A stretch of DNA of 64,000 nt from Catenuloplanes atrovinosus. Its GTDB lineage: Bacteria > Actinomycetota > Actinomycetes > Mycobacteriales > Micromonosporaceae. The stretch spans positions 186,001-250,000 of the forward strand of contig NZ_JAVDYB010000001.1 of assembly GCF_031458235.1 (NCBI RefSeq), in the 5' to 3' direction. Under the pieces are notes generated by a model. The model was not told where the DNA came from and searched no databases. It was given only the letters and a program-made list of their open reading frames with translations. Positions 21,376 through 29,929 of this stretch are shown piece by piece; the stretch's first letter is position 1, and the number at the start of each line of letters is the position of its first letter. The translations under genes were made by a program, and so were the position numbers.

Positions 21376-22584
21376 ATGCGGACGCTCTGGCGGGTCGCCG
21401 GCGTGGTGCTGTTCGCCGTCGTCGTCGCCGTCTTCGACCTGGTCACCTCCGCGCGGCACGGCTTCTTCGACCTGAAGGTCTACTGGGGAGCGCTGAACTA
21501 CTGGGCCAACGACGGCGGGATGCTCTACGACTACCTGAACCCGAACACGCTGTACGGGTTCACGTACCCGCCGTTCGCCGCGTTCGTGATGCTGCCGATG
21601 GCGTGGGTGTCGTGGCCGGCCGCGATCACGATCAGCGTGGTCGCGACCGTGGTGGTCTCCGCGCTGCTGGTGTGGTGGCTGATCCGGCCGATCGCGCAGC
21701 GCCAGGGCTGGACGCCGTGGCTGGCGTTCGCGATCGCGGCGTGCCTGGTCGCGGCGTACGAGCCGATGCGCGAGACGGTGAACTTCGGGCAGGTCAACAT
21801 GCTGCTGCTGTTCCTGGTCGCGGTGGACGTGCTGTTCCTGGTCGGCCGGGGGAGCCCGCTCGGCGGCGTGGGCATCGGCCTGGCCACCGCGATCAAGCTG
21901 ACGCCCGGCGTGTTCATCATCTATCTGCTGGTCACCGGCCGCTGGCGGGCCGCGATCACCGCGTCCGGCACGGCCGCGTTCGTGACGCTGGTCGCCGCCG
22001 TGATCGCGCCGGACGCGTCCCGCGAGTTCTGGACGTCCGCGCTGTGGAACACCGATCGCGTCGGCGACCTCGGCTTCATCTCCAACCAGTCGTTCCAGGG
22101 CGTGATCGCGCGGCTGTTCGGTGACGACGTGAAGCCGCTCTGGGCGCTGCTGGTGGTGGCCACGCTGATCTTCTGGGGCTGGCGCTGCCGGGCCGCGGTG
22201 CGGGCCGGTGACGAGCGGGCCGGGCTGGCGCTGACCGCGGTGCTGGGCTGCCTGATCAGCCCGGTGACCTGGGTGCACCACCTGGTCTGGCTGCTGCCCG
22301 CGCTGTTCCTGATCGCCGGCGGCGGCTTCCGGGCGACCGGGCGGCGCCGGCGGGTGATGCTGGCGATCGCGTTCCTGAGCTGGGCGGTGCTGTGCAGCCG
22401 GCTGGTCTGGCTGTGGACGTACAACACCGGCGGGCTGGTCGGGCTGCTCGGCGGCAGCGCCTACGTCTGGATCAGCATCCTGCTGCTGGTGGCGATCCCG
22501 ATCGAGCCGGCGCCCGCGGCGGCCGCGGAGGATCAGGACCTGGCCGAGGGCACGGAGGAGGCGCGGCCGTCCCTGGTCGCCTGA
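21376..22584 (+). CDS. GT87 (DUF2029) polyprenyl-phosphate-mannose-type glycosyltransferase
   Basis: This integral membrane protein of about 402 residues has roughly ten hydrophobic segments and GT87 hallmarks: an early acidic motif (HGFFDLKVYWGA), NTLYGFTYPPFAAFVMLP, ETVNFGQVNMLLLFLVAVD and SPVTWVHHLVWLLP. GT-C enzymes of this family add mannose or arabinose from polyprenyl-phosphate donors to cell-envelope lipoglycans in actinobacteria. ATG 21376 is favoured; a GTG at 21343 would add 11 residues. The C-terminus is acidic and cytoplasmic. The acceptor is unknown. Confidence 0.87.
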   Translation: MRTLWRVAGVVLFAVVVAVFDLVTSARHGFFDLKVYWGALNYWANDGGMLYDYLNPNTLYGFTYPPFAAFVMLPMAWVSWPAAITISVVATVVVSALLVWWLIRPIAQRQGWTPWLAFAIAACLVAAYEPMRETVNFGQVNMLLLFLVAVDVLFLVGRGSPLGGVGIGLATAIKLTPGVFIIYLLVTGRWRAAITASGTAAFVTLVAAVIAPDASREFWTSALWNTDRVGDLGFISNQSFQGVIARLFGDDVKPLWALLVVATLIFWGWRCRAAVRAGDERAGLALTAVLGCLISPVTWVHHLVWLLPALFLIAGGGFRATGRRRRVMLAIAFLSWAVLCSRLVWLWTYNTGGLVGLLGGSAYVWISILLLVAIPIEPAPAAAAEDQDLAEGTEEARPSLVA

Positions 22585-22617
22585 GAATTGTCGGCGGGTG
22601 CCGGTAGCGTGCGCTCG

Positions 22618-23904
22618 ATGGCCATCTCCGACGATCTCTCGCTCGCCCAGGCGCGGCGCGTCACGCTCGCCGCGCAGGGCTTCACCGACCCCGCGCCGGG
22701 CGGGGCGGTCACCATGCGGCACCTGCGGCGCGTGCTGGGCCGGGTCGGCCTGCTGCAGATCGACTCGGTCAACGTGCTCCAGCGCGCGCACTACCTGCCG
22801 ATGTACAGCCGGCTCGGGCCGTACCCGACGGACCTGCTGGACCGCGCGTCCACCCGCCGGCCGCGCACGCTGTTCGAGTACTGGGGGCACGAGGCCTCGC
22901 TGATCCCGGTCGAGCTGCAGCCGGCGCTGCGCTGGCGGATGGCGGAGGCGCACACGTCCGCCTGGGGCGGCATGCGGCGCATCGCGCAGGAGCAGCCCGG
23001 GCTGGTCTCCTGGGTGCTCGACGAGGTGCGCACGCGCGGCCCGCTGACCGCCGCCGAGATCGAGCACGACGCGCCGCGCGAGACCGGCAACTGGGGGTGG
23101 AACTGGTCGGTCGTCAAGCGCGCCCTGGAGTGGCTGTTCTGGTCCGGGGAGGTCACCTCGGCCGGCCGCAACTCCGCGTTCGCCCGGCTCTACGACGTGC
23201 CCGAGCGGGTGCTGCCGGCGTCCGTGGTCGGCGCGCCGACGCCGCCGGTCGAGGACGCGCACCGGCGGTTGGTGGAGATCTCCGCCCGCGCGCTCGGCGT
23301 GGCCGCGGAGCCGGAGTTGCGCGACTACTTCCGGCTGCCGGTGGCCGGCGCCCGCCGCGCGATCGCGGAGCTGGCCGAGCAGGGCACGCTCCGGCCGGTC
23401 AGCGTCGAGGGCTGGAGCAAGCCCGCCTACCTGCACGCGGACGCCCGGCTGCCGCGCCGGGTGCGGGCCAGCACGCTGGTCAGCCCGTTCGACCCGGTGG
23501 TCTGGGAGCGGGCGCGGGCCGAGCGGCTGTTCGGCTTCACGTACCGGATCGAGATCTACGTGCCCGCGCCGCAGCGGCTCTACGGCTACTACGTGCTGCC
23601 GTTCCTGCACGGCGAGCGTTTCGCCGCGCGCGTCGACCTGAAGGCGGACCGCAAGGCCGGCGTGCTGCGCGTGCCCGCGGCCTGGCGTGAGCCGCACGCG
23701 GACGAGGCGGAGACCGCGTCGGCGCTCGCGGCCGAGCTGCGCCGCCTGGCGGGCTGGCTCGGCCTGGCCGAGGTGGCCGCGCCGGACCGGGGTGATCTGA
23801 TGCCCGCGCTGTCCGCCGCGCTCGCCGCCGATCCGGGCGCGGACCCGGTCCCGGCCGTGGCGACGGGCGCGGCGGCGGACGGCCGAGCCCCGACCGGCGG
23901 ATGA
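22618..23904 (+). CDS. YcaQ/AlkX-like DNA glycosylase (HTH_42 family)
   Basis: The 428-residue protein matches the winged-helix HTH_42/YcaQ family throughout. It has the N-terminal ARRVTLAAQGF, the motif GLLQIDSVNVLQRAHYLP, RPRTLFEYWGHEASLIP and VSPFDPVVWERARAERLFGF-type sequence. The LQID element corresponds to the Gln-x-Asp catalytic motif of E. coli YcaQ, which unhooks interstrand crosslinks and removes N7-alkylguanine; the AlkZ branch has Gln-x-Gln. ATG 22618 was chosen over GTG 22588. It follows the GT87 gene by 33 bp, though a functional link is not evident. Confidence 0.88.
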   Translation: MAISDDLSLAQARRVTLAAQGFTDPAPGGAVTMRHLRRVLGRVGLLQIDSVNVLQRAHYLPMYSRLGPYPTDLLDRASTRRPRTLFEYWGHEASLIPVELQPALRWRMAEAHTSAWGGMRRIAQEQPGLVSWVLDEVRTRGPLTAAEIEHDAPRETGNWGWNWSVVKRALEWLFWSGEVTSAGRNSAFARLYDVPERVLPASVVGAPTPPVEDAHRRLVEISARALGVAAEPELRDYFRLPVAGARRAIAELAEQGTLRPVSVEGWSKPAYLHADARLPRRVRASTLVSPFDPVVWERARAERLFGFTYRIEIYVPAPQRLYGYYVLPFLHGERFAARVDLKADRKAGVLRVPAAWREPHADEAETASALAAELRRLAGWLGLAEVAAPDRGDLMPALSAALAADPGADPVPAVATGAAADGRAPTGG

Positions 23905-23973
23905 GCGTGCGGGCGGCGCCGTTGTAGGTTGGAGTCATCCGGTGCGGGTGCCGGGTGAGTCTGGGGAGTCGGC

Positions 23974-24534
23974 ATGACCGGTGAGCCGTCGCAGGCGGGC
24001 ACGGCGTCCGTGGACGCGACCCCACCGCCGCCGCCCGAGGGGATGTACCCGCCCTATCCGCCCTATCCGGGTTATCCGCCGCACCGGCCGGACCGGCTGA
24101 CTCGGATCGTCACGCGGATCCACGCGCGCACGCCGCGCTGGCTGGCGCCGCTCGCCGTGTTCGGGTGCGTCTCCGCCGCCGCGGGTTACGTGCTCTGGGC
24201 CGACCCGGCCGCGGCCGACGCGAACGCGCAGCCCACCTGCATCGTCAAGTACCTGACCGGCTTCGACTGCCCGGGCTGCGGCGGCACCCGCGCGGTCTGG
24301 TACATGATGCACGGCGACATCCCGGCGGCCGCCCGCCACCACGCGGTGCTGCTGTTCGCGGTCCCGTTCGTGGCCTACCTCTACGTGGCCTGGGCCGGTC
24401 GGGCGATGTTCGGCTGGCAGCTGCCGCGATGGGAGCCCTCGTCGAGGGCGTTGATCTGGTTCCTCGCCGCCTGGGGCGTCTTCTCCGTGGCGCGCAACCT
24501 GCCGTGGGAGCCGTTCACCTGGTTCTTCGTCTGA
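23974..24534 (+). CDS. DUF2752 membrane protein
   Basis: This 186-residue protein has a Pro/Tyr-rich N-terminal tail (PPPPPEGMYPPYPPYPGYPP) of about 40 residues, followed by three or four transmembrane segments. The DUF2752 signature TGFDCPGCGGTRAVWYMMHG contains the conserved Cys-Pro-x-Cys-Gly motif. Function is unknown for the family. The cytoplasmic Pro/Tyr tail could bind partner proteins, as in many actinobacterial membrane proteins. The gene is separated from thyX by 43 bp and may share its transcript. Confidence 0.85.
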   Translation: MTGEPSQAGTASVDATPPPPPEGMYPPYPPYPGYPPHRPDRLTRIVTRIHARTPRWLAPLAVFGCVSAAAGYVLWADPAAADANAQPTCIVKYLTGFDCPGCGGTRAVWYMMHGDIPAAARHHAVLLFAVPFVAYLYVAWAGRAMFGWQLPRWEPSSRALIWFLAAWGVFSVARNLPWEPFTWFFV

Positions 24535-24577
24535 GCGGTAGTCTGTGCGGGTTTGCGCAAGACCGAGGGGGTCCGAG

Positions 24578-25330
24578 ATGGCGGAGATCGTGCCGCAGCA
24601 GGTGCAGCTGATCGCGTGGACGCAGTTCCAGGCGCCCGAGGGCGTGGAGTGGTCGACGGACGCCGAGGGGGGCCAGGCGCTCGCCGAGTTCGCCGGGCGC
24701 GCCTGCTACCAGTCGTGGAAGAAGCCGAACCCGAAGACCGCCACCAACGCGGGCTATCTGGAGCACATCCTGGAGACCGGGCACTTCTCCGTGCTGGAGC
24801 ACGGCTCGGTCAGCTTCTACTTCAGCGGCATCTCCCGCTCGCTCACGCACGAGCTGATCCGGCACCGCCACTTCTCCTACTCGCAGCTCTCCCAGCGGTA
24901 CGTTCCGGAGCGCGACGCCGCGTTCGTCGAGCCGGACGTGATCGCGAGCGACCCGGAGCTGCACAAGAAGTTCGAGGACGCCGCGGACGCCAGCCTCCGG
25001 GCGTACACGGAGCTGCTGGAGGGCCTGGAGGCGAAGTTCGCCGACGTGGAGAGCCCGACCCTGCGCCGCAAGCAGGCCCGGCAGGCCGCGCGCGCGATCC
25101 TGCCGAACGCGGTCGAGACCCGGATCGTGGTGACCGGCAACTACCGGGCGTGGCGGCACTTCATCGCGCTGCGTGCCACCGAGGCGGCCGACGTCGAGAT
25201 CCGTGAGCTGGCCGTCGAGTGCCTGCGGCAGCTCCAGCGCGTCGCGCCGAACGTGTTCGGCGACTTCACCCTCACCACGCTGGCGGACGGCACCGAGATC
25301 GCGCACAGCCCGCACGCGGAGCGGTCCTGA
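24578..25330 (+). CDS. thyX: Flavin-dependent thymidylate synthase
   Basis: ThyX makes dTMP from dUMP using methylene-tetrahydrofolate and FAD-mediated hydride transfer. The family motif [14 protein letters not shown] (RHRxxSxxxxSxR) is present, with the earlier segment [20 protein letters not shown] and the C-terminal [12 protein letters not shown]. The 250-residue length is normal. ATG 24578 has GAGGGGG upstream. In many actinobacteria thyX stands beside dapA and rnj, as here, following an old conserved order. Confidence 0.97.
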   Translation: MAEIVPQQVQLIAWTQFQAPEGVEWSTDAEGGQALAEFAGRACYQSWKKPNPKTATNAGYLEHILETGHFSVLEHGSVSFYFSGISRSLTHELIRHRHFSYSQLSQRYVPERDAAFVEPDVIASDPELHKKFEDAADASLRAYTELLEGLEAKFADVESPTLRRKQARQAARAILPNAVETRIVVTGNYRAWRHFIALRATEAADVEIRELAVECLRQLQRVAPNVFGDFTLTTLADGTEIAHSPHAERS

Positions 25331-25518
25331 GATAAATCTTCCGGCACCGTCCGGCCCGCCGGCGGCGCAGGCTTTGTCCCGTGCCCGCCGGGTGGGCGGA
25401 AGAAGGCGTCGACCGTACCCGCGTGGGTGGAAAAAACGACGGCGGACCGGCGGCGGGCCGTGGACCGGAGACGACGAGGCCTTAAGGCCGCTCGGCGGCC
25501 GTCCGCTAGGTTGTGTGC

Positions 25519-26445
25519 ATGACGCACGACCACCGCGCCGCACGCGGGTCCGACGCCCGGCGGCCATTCGGACGAGTTATCACGGCCATGGTGACGCCGT
25601 TCCGCCCGGACGGCTCGCTGGACGCCGACGGCGCGCAGAAGCTCGCGGCGCACCTGGTCGACGTGCAGCGCAACGACGCGCTGGTGCTCAGCGGCACCGG
25701 CGGTGAGTCGCCGACCACCTCGGAGGCGGAGAAGGAGACGCTGATCCGCGTCGTCCGCGAGGCGATCGGCGACCGCGCCCGCATCATCGCGGGCGTCGGC
25801 ACCAACGACACCGCGCACACCGTGGAGCTGGCCCGCGCCGCCGAGAAGGCGGGGGCGGACGGTCTGCTGGTCGTCACGCCGTACTACAACAAGCCGCCGC
25901 AGGCCGGCCTGGTCCGCCACTTCACCACCGTGGCCGGCGAGACCGGGCTGCCGGTGATGCTCTACGACATCCCGCACCGCTCCGGCATACCGATCGCGAC
26001 CGAGACGCTGATCCGCGTCGCCGAGCACCCCAACATCGTGGCGGTGAAGGACGCGAAGAGCGACCTGATCGCCAGCTCCACCGTGCTGGCCAGCACGGAT
26101 CTGGCGTTCTACTCCGGCGAGGACGCGGGCACGCTGCCCTGGCTGTCGATCGGCGCGGTCGGCGTGGTCGGCACGTCCACCCACTTCGTGGGCGCGCGGA
26201 CCCAGGAGCTGATCGCGGCGTTCGAGCGCGGCGACGTCGCCGAGGCGCTCCGCCTGCACCGGCAGCTCCTGCCGATCTATACGGGCATCTTCCGCACCGC
26301 GGGCACCATCCTGGTCAAGGCCGGGCTCAACGCCATGGGCCTGCCGGCCGGGCCGGTGCGATCGCCGCTGGTGGATGCCACCGAGGACGAGACGGCGCAG
26401 CTGCGCGCCGATTGCCTGGCCGCCGGCGTGACGTTGGCGGCATGA
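25519..26445 (+). CDS. dapA: 4-hydroxy-tetrahydrodipicolinate synthase
   Basis: DapA condenses pyruvate with aspartate semialdehyde at the start of the diaminopimelate/lysine branch. The 308-residue TIM-barrel protein has the Schiff-base Lys at about 177 (NIVAVKDAK), the proton-relay Tyr at about 149 (VMLYDIPHRSG), and the substrate motifs GTGGESPT and PYYNKPPQ. ATG 25519 is preferred to the in-frame GTG 25513. The 188-bp gap after thyX holds no gene. rnj follows, preceded by a short leader ORF. Confidence 0.97.
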   Translation: MTHDHRAARGSDARRPFGRVITAMVTPFRPDGSLDADGAQKLAAHLVDVQRNDALVLSGTGGESPTTSEAEKETLIRVVREAIGDRARIIAGVGTNDTAHTVELARAAEKAGADGLLVVTPYYNKPPQAGLVRHFTTVAGETGLPVMLYDIPHRSGIPIATETLIRVAEHPNIVAVKDAKSDLIASSTVLASTDLAFYSGEDAGTLPWLSIGAVGVVGTSTHFVGARTQELIAAFERGDVAEALRLHRQLLPIYTGIFRTAGTILVKAGLNAMGLPAGPVRSPLVDATEDETAQLRADCLAAGVTLAA

Positions 26446-26466
26446 TTAACGCACCGAGGTGATTGC

Positions 26467-26520
26467 ATGACGCGACGTACAACCCTGTCCGGCGTTCGGC
26501 ATCGGGTGGTGGGGGTGTGA
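26467..26520 (+). CDS. 17-residue leader ORF overlapping the rnj start
   Basis: ATG 26467 has a well-placed GAGG at 26456-26459 and encodes MTRRTTLSGVRHRVVGV. Its TGA (26518-26520) overlaps the GTG start of rnj at 26517. Such an arrangement usually couples translation of the downstream gene. The peptide is basic and short; a regulatory role is inferred from position. Confidence 0.45.
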   Translation: MTRRTTLSGVRHRVVGV

Positions 26521-28202
26521 CCACGGATCAGACCGCCGTGCACGTGCCGCCGCTGCCCAAGGGGGCCCTCCGGGTGCTCCCGCTGGGCGGGCTGGGCGCG
26601 ATCGGCCGCAACATGACCGTCTTCGAGTACGACGGCAAACTGCTCATAGTCGACTGCGGGGTGCTCTTCCCCGACGTGGACCAGCCCGGCGTGGACCTGA
26701 TCCTGCCGGACTTCACCCCGATCCTGGACCGGCTCGCCGACGTGCAGGCGATCGTGCTCACCCACGGGCACGAGGACCACATCGGCGCGGTGCCGTACCT
26801 GCTGGCCCACAAGAAGGACATTCCGCTCGTCGGGTCGCAGTTCACGCTGGCGCTGGTCGAGGCCAAGCTGGCCGAGCGGCGGATCGACCCGTACACGCTG
26901 ACCGTCAAGGAGGGCCGGAGCGAGAAGCTCGGGCCGTTCGAGTGCGAGTTCTTCGCGGTCAACCACTCGATCCCGGACGCGCTCGCGGTCGCGATCAAGA
27001 CGCCGGCCGGCACCGCGCTGCACACCGGCGACTTCAAGATGGACCAGCTGCCGCTGGACGGCCGGATCACCGACCTGGCCGGGTTCGCGCGGCTCGGCAG
27101 CGAGGGCGTCGACCTGCTGCTCTCCGACTCGACGAACGCGGAGATCCCCGGCTTCGTCTCCCCGGAGCGGGAGATCGGCCCGGTCATCGACTCGATCTTC
27201 GCCAAGGCGACCGGCCGCATCATCGTGGCCAGCTTCGCCTCGCACGTGCACCGCGTCCAGCAGGTGCTCGACTCCGCGCACGAGCACGGCCGCAAGGTCG
27301 CGTTCATCGGGCGGTCCATGGTGCGGAACATGGGCATCGCGCGCGACCTCGGGCTGCTGCACATCCCGGACCGGCTGGTCGTCGGCATGGACGAGGCGAT
27401 GAACCTGCCGCCGGACCAGATCGTGCTGATGTCCACCGGCTCCCAGGGTGAGCCGATGAGCGCGCTCGGCCGGATGGCCACCGGCGACCACCGGCACGTC
27501 ACGATCGCGCCCGGCGACACGGTGGTGCTGGCCAGTTCGCTGGTGCCGGGCAACGAGACCTCGGTCTACCGGGTGATCAACCGGCTCTCCCGGGCCGGCG
27601 CGACAGTGATCCACAAGGAGGTCGCGAAGGTCCACGTCTCCGGCCACTCGCCCGCCGGTGAGCTGCTCTACCTGCTCAACGTGGTCAAGCCGCGCAACCT
27701 GATGCCGGTGCACGGCGAGTGGCGGCACCTGCGCGCCCACGCCCGGCTGGGCATCGAGTCCGGGCTCAGGCCCGAGCACGTGGTGCTGGCCGAGGACGGC
27801 GACATCGTGGACCTGGTCGACGGCCGCGCCCGCGTGGTCGGCCACGCCGGCAACCGGTACATCTACGTCGACGGCCTCGCGGTCGGCGACGTCGGCGAGT
27901 CGCTGCTCACCGAACGCAAGATCCTCGGCGACGGCGGCTTCATCGCCGCGACCGTGGTGGTCGACTCCGTCACCGGCAAGGTGGTCGGCGGCCCGGCGAT
28001 CTCCGCCAAGGGCTTCTCCGAGGACCCGGAGGCGTTCAACCCGGTGCTGCCGCTGATCACGGACGGGCTCAACCGGGCCGCCGGGGACGGCATCACCGAC
28101 CCGCACCAGCTCCAGCAGATCGTGCGGCGGATCGTGGGCCGGTGGGTGAACGAGGCGTACCGGCGCCGTCCCATGATCGTCCCTAACGTGGTCGAGGTCT
28201 GA
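26517..28202 (+). CDS. rnj: Ribonuclease J
   Basis: RNase J is a metallo-beta-lactamase/beta-CASP endo- and 5'-3' exoribonuclease for mRNA decay and rRNA maturation. The zinc-site motif LTHGHEDHIGAVPYLL and the beta-CASP motifs (LLSDSTNAE, VASFASHVHRVQQ, VHVSGHSPAGEL) are intact. GTG 26517 gives 561 residues beginning TTDQTAVHVPPLPKGALR, matching actinobacterial RNase J. An upstream TTG at 26463 would add 18 poorly conserved residues. The start overlaps the stop of a 17-residue leader ORF that carries the better ribosome site. It follows dapA by 71 bp, the usual pairing. Confidence 0.96.
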   Translation: MTTDQTAVHVPPLPKGALRVLPLGGLGAIGRNMTVFEYDGKLLIVDCGVLFPDVDQPGVDLILPDFTPILDRLADVQAIVLTHGHEDHIGAVPYLLAHKKDIPLVGSQFTLALVEAKLAERRIDPYTLTVKEGRSEKLGPFECEFFAVNHSIPDALAVAIKTPAGTALHTGDFKMDQLPLDGRITDLAGFARLGSEGVDLLLSDSTNAEIPGFVSPEREIGPVIDSIFAKATGRIIVASFASHVHRVQQVLDSAHEHGRKVAFIGRSMVRNMGIARDLGLLHIPDRLVVGMDEAMNLPPDQIVLMSTGSQGEPMSALGRMATGDHRHVTIAPGDTVVLASSLVPGNETSVYRVINRLSRAGATVIHKEVAKVHVSGHSPAGELLYLLNVVKPRNLMPVHGEWRHLRAHARLGIESGLRPEHVVLAEDGDIVDLVDGRARVVGHAGNRYIYVDGLAVGDVGESLLTERKILGDGGFIAATVVVDSVTGKVVGGPAISAKGFSEDPEAFNPVLPLITDGLNRAAGDGITDPHQLQQIVRRIVGRWVNEAYRRRPMIVPNVVEV

Positions 28203-28204
28203 TC

Positions 28205-28244
28205 CGGCCGGTGTCGGTCCCTTCGCGGAGATCGACACCGGCCG
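28205..28244 (+). terminator. Terminator after rnj
   Basis: A perfect 12-bp stem (28205-28216 with 28233-28244) surrounds a 16-nt loop and is followed by TTTGCTTT, directly after the rnj stop. Confidence 0.85.
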
Positions 28245-28346
28245 TTTGCTTTCCGCTATTTGCCATACTGCAGATTGCCTTGTAGCGATCACGGGCGGTA
28301 ACTGCTTCACTCGACGGCAGCGGGGGGAACCACACTGGGGGGAACG

Positions 28347-28381
28347 ATCGGCACCCGGCTCTCACCCGGCCGGGTGCCGAT
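28347..28381 (+). promoter_or_regulatory. 12-bp inverted repeat upstream of the XRE cassette
   Basis: Perfect arms of 12 bp (28347-28358 and 28370-28381) flank an 11-nt loop, immediately before the ribosome site of the small ORF at 28399. Two direct copies of GGGGGGAAC lie just upstream, at about 28322 and 28338. This could be an operator for the nearby XRE regulator, an mRNA control hairpin or an attenuator. Confidence 0.5.
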
Positions 28382-28398
28382 TGGGGGGAGCTGATGCC

Positions 28399-28605
28399 AT
28401 GCACCTTCTGATGCACCTCACGACCGGCGCATCCACGGCCGTGGCCGTCGGTGCCGTCTCCGCCGCCGTTCTCGGCGGCGCCTGCCTGCGCGTTCGCCCC
28501 CGGCCCTGGCTGCCGCGGGCGACCGGCCACATCGTTGCGGCATTCACCGGCGAGTCCGCGGACCGGTGCAGGCCGGCCGGGGCGCGGCCGATCGGGCAGG
28601 GCTGA
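28399..28605 (+). CDS. Small hypothetical protein, 68 residues
   Basis: ATG 28399 follows a G-rich ribosome site (GGGGGGAG) by eight bases. The product begins MHLLMHLTTGASTAVAVGAV, has one possible membrane-spanning segment over residues 9-30, and a basic Pro-rich remainder. I recognise no family. The gene lies between the 12-bp inverted repeat and the XRE regulator gene and is likely in the same transcript. It could be a small membrane partner of the cassette; that is inference. Confidence 0.5.
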   Translation: MHLLMHLTTGASTAVAVGAVSAAVLGGACLRVRPRPWLPRATGHIVAAFTGESADRCRPAGARPIGQG

Positions 28606-28689
28606 GCCGGTGCAGACTGCGGTGTCCCTACCGGCCATACGGCAGACACCTCCGGTGTCGGCCGGCGGGGGCACCGCCAGGCGGCCACG

Positions 28690-29586
28690 ATGACCTCCCA
28701 GGACCCTCCGGCCGTCGCCCGCCGCCGCGTCCGCCTGGCCCTGCGCAACGCACGCCAGCGCAAGAAGCTCACCCAACAGCAGGTGGCGGATGCGCTGGAG
28801 TGGTCGCTGAGCAAGGTTCAGCGCATCGAGAAGGGCGATGTCAGCATCTCCACCACGGACCTGCGCGCCGTGCTCGCCCTGCTCGGCGTCGTGGACCCCC
28901 GGCGCATCTCCCAGCTCATCGAGGACGCGAAGGCCTCCCGCCGGCAACGCTGGTGGACCACGGCGGAGTACCGGGACCATCTGAGCCCGGCGATGTTGCA
29001 GCTGTTGCAGTTCGAGTCGGAGGCGACCGCGATCCGGGTGTTCCAGGCGACGCTCATTCCCGGCGTCCTGCAGACGCGCGCCTATGCGGATGCGATCCAG
29101 CATTTCTGGTCCGCCGACGTTCCGGATGCGGATATGAAGGTGCGCGTCGACCTTCGGAGGCGCCGCGGCGAGAGCCTGTTCGGTGTGCCGGATCCGCCGA
29201 AGTACCTGCTCATTCTGGACGAGTCGGTGCTGCACCGGGAGATCGGCGGCCCCGAGGTCTTCGCGGAGCAGCTCGAATCCCTGCTGGAGAAGATCAGGGA
29301 GCGCCTCATCACGGTACGGTTCGTGCCGTTCTCCGACGGGGCCAAGCTGGTGATGCGCGGTTCCTTCACCATCCTCGAGCTGCCGGACGAGGAGGACGTC
29401 TTCCTGTATCAGGAGGAGGGCTGGAGCGACTCCATGCAGCACTCCATGCCGTGGATCCAGCGCTATCGGGAGAGCTTCGAGCAGGCCTGGGAGGTCAGCT
29501 TTCCCCCGGACGTGTCAGCACGTCTCATCGAAAGTCGTGTCCTGAGGCTTCGGACCCTGCTAGACAGGCAGCGGCACTCTGCCTAG
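28690..29586 (+). CDS. XRE family transcriptional regulator with DUF5753 domain
   Basis: The 298-residue protein has an N-terminal Cro/C1-type helix-turn-helix (residues 14-70: KKLTQQQVADALEWSLSKVQ). The C-terminal DUF5753 ligand or partner-binding domain contains LIPGVLQTRAYADAI and VLHREIGGPEVFAEQLE. This WhiJ/AbaA-like class is expanded in Streptomyces and Micromonosporaceae and is usually paired with DUF397 genes. Two DUF397 genes follow directly. The pairs are linked to development and antibiotic control in Streptomyces; the target here is unknown. It starts 84 bp after the small ORF. Confidence 0.92.
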   Translation: MTSQDPPAVARRRVRLALRNARQRKKLTQQQVADALEWSLSKVQRIEKGDVSISTTDLRAVLALLGVVDPRRISQLIEDAKASRRQRWWTTAEYRDHLSPAMLQLLQFESEATAIRVFQATLIPGVLQTRAYADAIQHFWSADVPDADMKVRVDLRRRRGESLFGVPDPPKYLLILDESVLHREIGGPEVFAEQLESLLEKIRERLITVRFVPFSDGAKLVMRGSFTILELPDEEDVFLYQEEGWSDSMQHSMPWIQRYRESFEQAWEVSFPPDVSARLIESRVLRLRTLLDRQRHSA

Positions 29587-29638
29587 CGGCTGGTTTGGAA
29601 CTTCCACCGGCCGCGATAACGCGAATGGAGGGGTCCAC

Positions 29639-29827
29639 ATGAAATCTGCTGCACAATGGCGCAAAAGCACCTATTGTGACACCGCATCGTGTGTCGAGGT
29701 CGCTGATCTATCTCATGGTGTTGTCGGCCTGCGCGATGGAAAGAATCCGTCCGGGCCGGTCCTGCGTTTCTCCGCTCCCGATTGGCATGCGTTTCTCGAC
29801 ATGCTCAAGTTGAAGGATATGGGCTGA
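29639..29827 (+). CDS. DUF397 protein, Cys-containing variant (first copy)
   Basis: This 62-residue DUF397 protein contains WRKSTYCDTASCVEVADLSH and, near the C-terminus, VLRFSAPDWHAFL. DUF397 proteins act as small partners of XRE/DUF5753 regulators. GGAGG lies eight bases before ATG 29639. Compared with the common form (Ser-x-x-Gly-x-Asn-Cys-Val-Glu-Val), the loop is shortened and has an extra Cys. The coding region is noticeably less GC-rich than its surroundings. A strong terminator follows. Confidence 0.9.
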   Translation: MKSAAQWRKSTYCDTASCVEVADLSHGVVGLRDGKNPSGPVLRFSAPDWHAFLDMLKLKDMG

Positions 29828-29841
29828 CAGGGAATCCCGGC

Positions 29842-29876
29842 AAAGGGCGTGACCGCGGCATGCGGTCACGCCCTTT
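29842..29876 (+). terminator. Terminator after first DUF397 gene
   Basis: A perfect 15-bp stem (29842-29856 with 29862-29876) has a 5-nt loop and is followed by a T-containing stretch. It separates the XRE-DUF397 unit from the second DUF397 gene. Confidence 0.9.
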
Positions 29877-29929
29877 CGCTTTGCGTAAGTGAGTAATTAC
29901 ATTGAGTGGCGACATTGAAGGAGGTCGAC

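Noticed and set aside
20755-23697. A 980-residue minus-strand frame covering the GNAT, GT87 and YcaQ genes
   Set aside because: Only the last 190 codons (20755-21327) form a real GNAT protein; the rest is antisense to two certain genes.
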